DNA of 64,000 bases, from contig NZ_BAFZ01000025.1 in assembly GCF_000308575.1 (NCBI RefSeq), positions 62,001 to 126,000 of the forward strand, given 5' to 3'. Shown in pieces: positions 38,501-47,500 of this stretch (position 1 is the first letter of the stretch; each line of letters begins with the position of its first letter). The position numbers and the translations under genes were made by a program. This stretch comes from Nocardia exalbida NBRC 100660 (lineage in GTDB: Bacteria; Actinomycetota; Actinomycetes; Mycobacteriales; Mycobacteriaceae). The notes below the pieces were generated by a model that was not told the origin of the DNA, ran no database searches, and saw only the letters and a program-made list of their open reading frames with translations.

Positions 38501-41500
38501 GAACGGTGTCCGCGGGGACCGTGCCCGTGATGGGGGTATACGGCATGTCCGCCGCCACCAGTCGCAGAGTCCGGACCTGCTGAGGTGACAGACCGGTCTG
38601 CTTTGGGGACGACGGCACGGCGCCGTCGGGCAAACCGCTCGATCGTGCGTCCGTGGGCATGCGGACGGGCCCCTCGAGTCCCACCCGCTCGGCCAGTCGG
38701 ACGAGCAGCCGGTTCGACTGGTCCGGCGTCATCCCGAGCAGGGCGGCGAGGGAATCTTCGGCGATGCCGTCGGCGATCAATCGCAGAACGTGGAATTCGC
38801 CCTCCGACAGTGTGATCGCGTCGACCGTCCCCATCGGGCCGTCCGGGTGATACCAGAACCCGATCTCGTCGGCCGCACCGCGCACCAGCCGCATGTCATC
38901 GGGCGTGCCCGAACCTTTCACCACATCACGGACCGTGGCCTTGGCCGTGCCCGCCGCTTCGGCCAACGTCTCGCGAGATGGCTGCGGCTTGATCCGCGCC
39001 GGAACGAACTCGTCACCGACCCAACGTGCCGGGCGAACGCGACGCGTCACGAAGTTCGGATCGGTGAGGGCCGCGATGTCCGCGCGGTCCGGCGGTACAC
39101 CCAACCGGTGAGCCGCAGCCAGGACGCGTTGCGTAGTCTCGCCGTGCCACGGCTTTTTCGCGCCGAACCGTCCGTTGAACACACTGCTGACATACGACTC
39201 GCCCACACCCGCCAGCCGGGCGATATCGGCCCGCGTGGCTTTCTGCGCGGCTTCGATCCGGCGCAGGGAGAGGTAGCGCTCCGCCAGACGGCGCGTCTGT
39301 GGCGCAACGTTCTCGTCGGCGGCCAGCACTTCGGCGTGCGTGCGGGTCAGTTCGTCGTCGGCGACGCCCACCTGCTGCGCCAGTTGGTTGCGCAGCGTGT
39401 GGATCTGGACCGTGTCCAGCGGGACTGCCGCCGGCGGTTCGAGAGTGGCGCACAGGAAGGCCTCACTCGCGGCGACGAGGTGTTCCAGCTCCGGCGAGTC
39501 CGTCAGGCTCGTGATCCAGTACAGCTCGGCCAGCACCTCGCCCGTGGTCATCGGCTGGGGTGGGCTCAGGTCTTGCGACCCCAGCAGTGCCCGCAATTCT
39601 TGGTCGAGGGCCCGGCGCCGGTTGTCGAAACCGTTCTGGTCCAACGGATCGGCCTCAGGATCGGCCGCATCCCGGAGACCGGATTCTTCGCCGTCGCGCC
39701 GCTCCAGCTCGGCGAGCGCCCCCTCGTGAGTGGCCGCTTCCTGATCCGCGTGCAGTTCGAGCTGGAACCGGATCCATCGACTCAGCGCCTGAGCGTCGAC
39801 GGTCACGGCGGCGGGCATGGCCTGTGTCTGTTCCGCGACGAGGGCGAGGGCCTGACGTACAGCTCCCCGCGTCACCGCACCGGGTGGCAGCCCGAGGTGC
39901 TCGGCCAGCGCGATCTGGGCCGGGTCCGAGGCCGCTTCGGCGGGCTTGGCCGATTGTGCCTCGCCGGATCCGTCGGTGTCGGCGGGGATGGGCGAGGCCT
40001 CGTGGGAGCCGGGTGTCGACTCGTCTCGGTCGTCGCCGGTATCCGTCGCCGTTGCCCGCCGCAGAGCGTCCGTGACGCTCGCTTGCAACTCCGGGTCCGG
40101 GGCGTCGGCGGGATCGTCGACGGCGAGACCGCTGTGCAGTGCCCAGGCGACCAGCCCGGCGGTGTCGTCGATACCGAGTTTGGCGCGTAGGCCGCGCCGG
40201 ATGTATTTCATTAACGGCACCGAGATGCTCAGCTCTGCCGCGATAGCCGGGTTCGTGAACCGCTGGGCCACCAGGCGCAGGACCCTGGTTTCCTGCGGTG
40301 TCAGACCGACGTCGGCCGTTGGTTCGGGTATCGATTCCGGGTGGTCGGCCGACCATGCCCGCTGCGCCGCCATCAGGAGCACGGCCCGATCAGGGGTTCC
40401 GAGCTTCACCGCGATGCTGTCGAGTTCATTGATCACCGTGGCGTGCGATCCGCCCAACGTGCGAGCGATCGCATTGAGCGACAAGCCTTGTGCGGCCAGC
40501 CGTAGCACCTCGGGTTCACGCCCGGTCAGTTCGGAGGGGCGGGTGGCGATCCGAGATCGGAAGGCGCGCACCGTGGTCCAGGACACCGCTGCCGGATCAT
40601 GGCTCGTCCCCGGCAGCGACTCGGCGAGCGCCTCGAGCCTCTCGCGCTGCGATGACGGTTCTCGTCGCCGCGCCGACACCCGAATCCGGCCGCGCGCACC
40701 GAGCTTGTCGGCCAGTTGCACCAGCAAGGGATCCAACCGGCTCTCCGGCATGCCGAGTGCGGTGGCGAGGGCGTCGGGTGGCGCTCCCTCGGTGACCAGG
40801 TGGAGCAGGAGCGCCTCGACTTCGCTCAGTTCGACGGTCCTCGCCTCTGCGCGAGGCGACTGGAGGCTACGCGCCCGGGCGGCGAGTTCCTCGTGATCCG
40901 AGGTGCCCAGCTTGGCCTGGATATGGACCCGATAGCCCCGTGCCGTAGTCGCGGTAACTCCCAGCTGGTCACCGATCGCCTGATCCGTGAGACCGGCCGC
41001 AACCAGGTCGAGAACCTCGCGTTCGCGGGGAGACAAGTCGACGTGCTTCCGCGTTGCCGCGGAGTGGGGATCGCCGGGCTGGAAGGCCCCCTGCCGCTGT
41101 GCCGCCAGCAGACCGGGCAGCCTGCCCTCGACACCCAACCGGCCGGGGAGCGCGGCCATGAACGTCCGCACTCGATACCGCGTCGTCGCCAGCTCGGTAG
41201 CGATTTCGCGATTGTCCAGGCCGTTCGCCGCCAGCTGGAGAATGGCGACCTCGTCCGGAGAGAATTCGACGTCGATGTGCGGGCCGGATGGTTCGTCCAG
41301 CCATCCCTCCCGATCTGCCGCGAGGACCGCGGGAATCAGGCTCGGGCAGCGGAGTTTGGCGCACGCACGGCGGGCATAACTCTGGACGGTTTTGTGCGAG
41401 ATGCCCATAAGCGGGCCGATTTCGGGGTACAACAGGCCGCGCGCACTCAGGCGCAACACCTCGAGCTCCCGGGGGGTCAGCCCGCCTCTGTCGGGGATCG

Positions 41501-44500
41501 GAGCGTCGGATTCGGTCTGATCTGGCTGGGTAACAACCCGTTCGGGAGATTCCCCGGATGTCCGGACGCGAGCGACTGCCGAGGCGAATCTGCGAATCGC
41601 AGCCCATAGCAGAGGGTCCATGTCCTCGCCGGGATCCGGTAGCACCGCTGCGGCTGTCCGGTCCGACTGGCCCGGCCAGAACTGGCGCAGTACCCGCTGC
41701 TGGTTCGGGTCGAGCCCGGCCTCGCGGAGAGCGCGCCGCAGATCCTCGGGGTCGGCATCGGCCAGGGCGCGAGCTACCGCATCGCTCCGTTCGATCGACG
41801 GGCCGGCGACGTAGATCGCCAAGATCTGCCCCCGGAAGCTGTCGAAAGCAGCACGCCCCGACGTCTGGGCTGAGCGAGGCAAGTCCGGAACGGGTTGCGT
41901 CGGGTCCGGCTGCACATTGTCGGGGTCGCCGAGGTGGATCGGGGCCGGGACAGCTGCCCGCGCGTGGGACCGACTGTGCTGCTGCCAGAACTCCGGTGGC
42001 AACGCCCACCTGTCGTCAGGTCGCGGTTCGGGCTTCTGCGCGGTGCCGTCCGGGGTCGATGTGACCGTGGCGCGATGCTCCGCCTGGAGCCGGTCCAACT
42101 CGTCGAGCACGAAACCGGTGTCCGGATTCAAATATGCGATTTGCTGTTCCGCGTAGTCGGCGCGCGCGGTGGGGGACATAGCGCGCCATCTCGCGGCCAG
42201 GGATGCGGACGGGCCGTTCGAGGCGATGCTCGTGCCGAACTCCGATGCAGCCGGGACCGGACCGCGATAGTCCGCCTGCACCAGGGCATTGCGCTGTTCG
42301 GCTTCCTGCAACACCTGGAAATACGGAATGTCACGAAGCAGAGCCTGCAGGACGTAGGCGGGATGTGTGCGTTCGGCGGGTGCGGTCCTGCCGAACGCAT
42401 TGTTCGCCTCGGCCAGTGCTTCCGCCGGATTGAATACCGCGAGGTCACCCATTTTGGGCTCGTAGGTGCCCATTTCCGGCCCCTGCGCCTCTTCGCCCGC
42501 ACGTATTCGGTTGTATTCCTCGCCCGCAACGATCCGGCTACGGGTATCGCTGTCGAGTTGGTCGAGCCAGGCGTCGTATACGGACTTCAGGTCGACCCAG
42601 CCCGTGTCTTCGGTTTCCGCATCCCATGGACCCTGGTGGGTCCGCCGCCGCGCGCTGGCAGCCCCGCCATCGTCTCTCCGGGAGAGTCCGGACTGTCGTA
42701 GCCATTCATCGAAAGCCGCTCGACTCTTGAATTCGTTCAACCAGATGTCGAATGCTGCGAACAGGCGGTCTCCATCGCGCCGCGTCTGCTTGACGCGGCT
42801 GTACGAATCGAGCTGCCCCAGCCAATCGTCGAAATCGAGGTCCGGCGCCAGCATGCCGGCCTTTTTGAACTCGGCGAAATGCGTGTACAGGAATCCGAAT
42901 GCCCGTGCCTCTTTGGAGTCTTCGTAGTCCTTCCCCTGGACGGCTCCGTCTCGTAGGTGGGCAATCGGCTTCTCGTCGTAGAGCCCCTTCCGCGCGGCTC
43001 GATCCTGCAGATGGCCCATCTCGTGACTGACGGCGTCGTACGCTGGATCGCCGGTCGGGGCCATCAGGCGGCCTGCCTGCACCTCCTTCCGCATGGTGTT
43101 CCGGAATCTCTCCGGGTCACCGAAGAGGTTCTCGTTCAGGACCATGAAGGTCGGGGCGTCCTTTTCGATGCCTTCTGGAGTCCAGATACAGGCACCGGTA
43201 TTGCCGGCCATGGCGGCGACCAGTACGACGTCGAGCTTGATCTCCTGCCCTGCCGCGAAACCGTCGACAATCGCATTCCTGATCGACAGAGCCGTGTCGA
43301 CGGAGATCTCCGGCTTGTCCAGACCGAGCACCTCGATGTCGAACTTCTCGAACAACTTCCGGGCAATGGCCTGCTTGGTCTTTCGATCGGCCTCGGCCGT
43401 CCGCGCGGAGTCCGCACGGTCGCGGTTCACGGCCGAGGGTTCCCGTTGCCGGGCCGTCGAATCGGCCGCCCGCACTGCGATCTCCTGCGCGACCCATCCG
43501 AAGAGGGTGACCTGAGCGTCGGTGAGGTCGTCGCTGCGGGATCTGGGATCGAGCGCTTCGTTGACGAGTCGGCGTACGGCGGGATTCAGGTGATTGAGGC
43601 TGTCGAGCCACGTGTTTCGCGCTTCGCTGAGCAGCCAGTCGCCGATGTCGATGCCCGGGGGGACTTGCCAGCCACCGGCGTCGGCGGCGCCGAGTGTGGC
43701 CCGGGCGACGGCGTGCGCCAGGAGCTGGATCCGCGTGGGTGGGGTGCCGTGCTCCGAATCCCCGCTGAGTACGGCACACATGGCCTGGGCGGTGGCTGGG
43801 CCGAAATGGCGGTCCAAGGCCTGCGCGGCGGACCGGTCGCCCTGCTGCGCCCGCTGCAGCGTGTCGGTGCGGTCGCCGGGAGGCAGCTGGTCGAACGGGA
43901 CGGTGGTGCCCGCAGCGGCCGCCATGACGGGCTGGGCGGTCGGCACCTGCGCGACCAACTGGGCGACGGCCGCGGTGTGCGCGTCTTCGAGCCGGTGTCC
44001 TTGCTGCAGCACCGTCCCGGCGTCGGTGACGAGTTGGCGCTGCGCCGGATCGAGTTGATTCAGGCTGGTGTGCAGAAGATTTCGTGCGGTCTCGCGCACG
44101 TGGTCGGCGACGTCGGCGCCGATGGGGATCCCTTGCGACTCGACCTGATCGAATGCCGCGTCGCGGACGGCCTGCGCGATCGGCAGCAACGGCGCGGCCG
44201 CCTGTCCGCCGGGTGCGTCCAGCACCCGCAGGAGGTGGCGGAGGGTGCTGTCGCCGTGCTCGTCACGCAGGCCGGGTGCGACCGGTGGGTTACCGGAAGC
44301 CAGGTTGGATGCCGCCTCGGCGGCGAGGCCGGCGACGGTCGGGGCGGGGGTGCCGTTGTGAGTGGCGGCAGGTGTGTGCGCGGTCGCATGCGGAGCCGTG
44401 GTCCCTGCGGATCGGGGAGGGGGTTGCTGGGGTTGCTGGGGCGCGGTGCCATGTGCGTCCGTGGGTGGGGCGTTGGCTTGGTTGGCGCTCGCGTACTTGG

Positions 44501-47500
44501 AGGCGAGCTGATGCTGCTCGACGGCGTCCTTCATCGCCGGGACGGCATGCTTCCAGAGATCGGACTCGGCGTTTCGCAGCGCCGTTTCGGTCCTGTTGAG
44601 TTCGATGCGCGTCGCCTCGGTGTTGAGGGCTTCGTGCTGTTCCTGGGCGGCCCGGTGGGCCTTGACGGCTTCCGTGTACTGGACGATCTGCTGTGTGACG
44701 CCGTGGTCGGTGACCCGGCCAAGAAAGTCCTCGGGGGAGACGTAGTGCACCGCCGAACCCGGGGTGCCGCCGTGCTCCCGGTCGTCGCCGGATCCGCCAC
44801 GGGCGCCACGACCATCGACCTGGTCGTTCACCCGCTCGGAGTACGACGGCCCGCCGCTGACCTTGACGTCGACACCGCCGAGATCGATCACCTCCTGCGA
44901 CGGTGTCGGGTCGGCGCCGCGGCCTCCGTCCTTGTTGGTGATATAGATGGTGCCCTTGTCCCCGAATTCCTCGATCTTCTGCCTGACCAGGGCCTCGGCG
45001 TCGGCATTGCTACCGCCGTGCTCGGCGTAGAAATCCGCATCGACCACCTCGAATTTCAGCTCGAAGTCCGCGCCGTGTTCGTCCTTCGCCGCGGTGCGGA
45101 GCAGGTCGATCAGTCCGATCCGCCCGGCGTCCGGATCACCCCGGATTTCGCCGTTGTCCATGCACACGACCCACTGCGCACGGCCCGTTTGCTCCCCGTC
45201 GACAACATGTGCGTCCCGCACGATGTCACGGGCCAGCTGAGTGAGTTTCGAATGGGTGTTCTCGTAGAATTTCGGCGGTTCCACGACCCGTTGCGATGTA
45301 TAGAACGTCGGAAGCTCCGGCACCGGCCCCACGCCGTACAGGTCGTAGGTGATGCCCTCGACGCCCTTCATGGTCCCGGACAAACCAGACGGCTCGAACA
45401 GCAATTTGCTGCCGATCAACTGCTGATCCGACATGCGCAGCGAATGTTCCTGATTCGCCCGGACCGGCAGCCCTTCCTTGAGGTCGACGAACTGACCGAC
45501 GTCCTGCCAGCGCACCTCGGTCGACTTGGTCCTGTCCCACATCGCCTTGTCGTTGGTTTCGTGCGCGAGGATGCCGATCTTCGCGCCCTCGCCTTCGTCC
45601 GCCCGGGTTATGTAGTGTGTGCCCTTCTCCAGCCCCCAGCGGGCGTTGGCGGCATCGGCGTACAGCTTCAGCTCCGAGCCGGTGACCGGTCCACCCGCCA
45701 CCTTCTCCAGCTTGGCGACCGCCGCCGGGGTCGTTTCCGCGGCCCACATTCCCCGGGTGTTCTCCGGCCTCTTGAAATCCGCTGCCGTCAACCCGTGTTC
45801 GCGCTCCGCGGTCGTCAGCCGATCCCAGATCCCCTGCAGTTCGGCGACCACCTCGGGTGTGGCCTCCTCCGCCGCCCCGGGGGAGAGTACGCATTCGGAA
45901 TTGCCGTCGAAGATGGTGTCGAATTCGTCGACGGTGAGCTTGCCCGCCGGGAACGGGTCGTACCGGAGGTCGAGACCGTGGTCGGATGCCGCGGTATCCA
46001 GCCTTTCCTTGATCAGATCGATCGACGGTTTCGTGTTGAGGAAGTCTCGCAGTGCCGTCACCTCCTGGTGCGACATGCCACCGGCCGCGAGCTCGTTGAT
46101 CATCGAATCCGCGACCTTCAACGCGCGGAACAGGTAGTCCTCCTTCGTGCCGACGACGATCCGGCTACGGCCAGGTACCGGATCAGGCAGCGGACCGTCC
46201 TGATCCATCCGGACCACGTCGATCCCGGTATCCGACTCCGGACGCGCCACGAATGCGTGCAACTCACCGGCCAGCTCACCGGCGAGCAGATCACTACTGG
46301 TCCACGCATGCGCGGTGCCGTGATCGATGGCGTCGGACACCTTCTTCATCACCATGACGATGGTCTTGCCCTCACCGGTCTTCATATCGACCGGACCGTG
46401 CTCGAGCAGCAGGAACGCCGCGGCCTGCGTCTCACGCACCAGCCGATGCCGGTCGTCGCCACGGCGAATCCATTCCGTCATCGCCGCGACGCGCTCCTCC
46501 CTGGATCCCCGCACCATCGTGTCGGCCAGCGACTCCGGTGACGCGTTCGCGAACGGGCTCGTACCGTCGGCCGTGCTGCCCGGCTCCCGCAACTCCCCGA
46601 TCGCGCGACCGGCATCCAGGGCCGTGCGTACCCGCTCCTGGGCAACCACCTCGAACACGGCGTCGCGATCGGTGAGCACCCCGGCCTCGTAGTCGTTCAT
46701 CAGCGAAACGCCCGCGTTGTCCGAGATTTCGACCAGGTCACGGGCTCTGGCCTGGGCTGCGGCGTCGTGCTGGGCCACCGCCGCCTCGTACGCGTCCCGG
46801 CACTCGGCCAACGTCGCCCGAGCCTGCCGGAGCTGTTCCTGAGCGGCCCGCGCGGCTTCGACGGCCACCCGATCCTCCGCCGTGCCCCGCCCGACCAGAT
46901 CGCGCATCTTGTCGCCGAAGCCGACGCGGGTGGCCCGCTCGTGCTCCTCCGCCACCCGTACGGCCTTCTCCTGCCGCCGCAGCTCGGCATGGGCGGCCCG
47001 TTCGCGCTCGGCCGCCGCTTCGACACGCTGCCGGTGGTGTTCGCGCACCAGCTCGTTCTGCTGCCGCTCGGCGGCGATACGCTGCTCTACTTCGGCTCTC
47101 GCCCTCGCATGCCCGTCCGCAGCGGGGTCTTCATCGCGAACTGCAAGTGGCCCATCCGAATCATTCTGTGCGCGAGTGTGTTCGGACTCGGGTGGTGGCG
47201 TATCCGCGTCGTCGGGGTTATCGGTTTTCGTCTTCGCTTGCTGCTCACTCGCACCATCGTCGCCCGCACGACCGCCGAGGGCATCGTCTCCGCTCGTATC
47301 GGACTCACCGGGCTTCGGTTGCGATGGTCCCGCCTCGTCGACTACATCGGGATTGCCCTTGGCGTGTTGCCCATTCGCGCTGTCGTCGGCCGCGCGTGCG
47401 TGCTCCGGTGTATTCGCCTCCTCCGGATGCGTGGCTCGCGCGGTCTCGTCGCCGGTGGCGCCGTCGGCCGTGCGACCGTGCTCCGAATCCGGCTCGGCGG

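Noticed and set aside
41900..41960. An eleventh DPVAIDL linker (VPAPIHLGDPD)
   Set aside because: Only partly similar; noted as a possible diverged relative but not counted.
42957..46541. A 1194-codon open frame on the + strand opposite the giant gene
   Set aside because: It mirrors the GC-rich third positions of the minus-strand gene; its translation is Arg/Gly/Val-rich low complexity with no domain. Other long + strand frames across 22000-50000 are the same effect.
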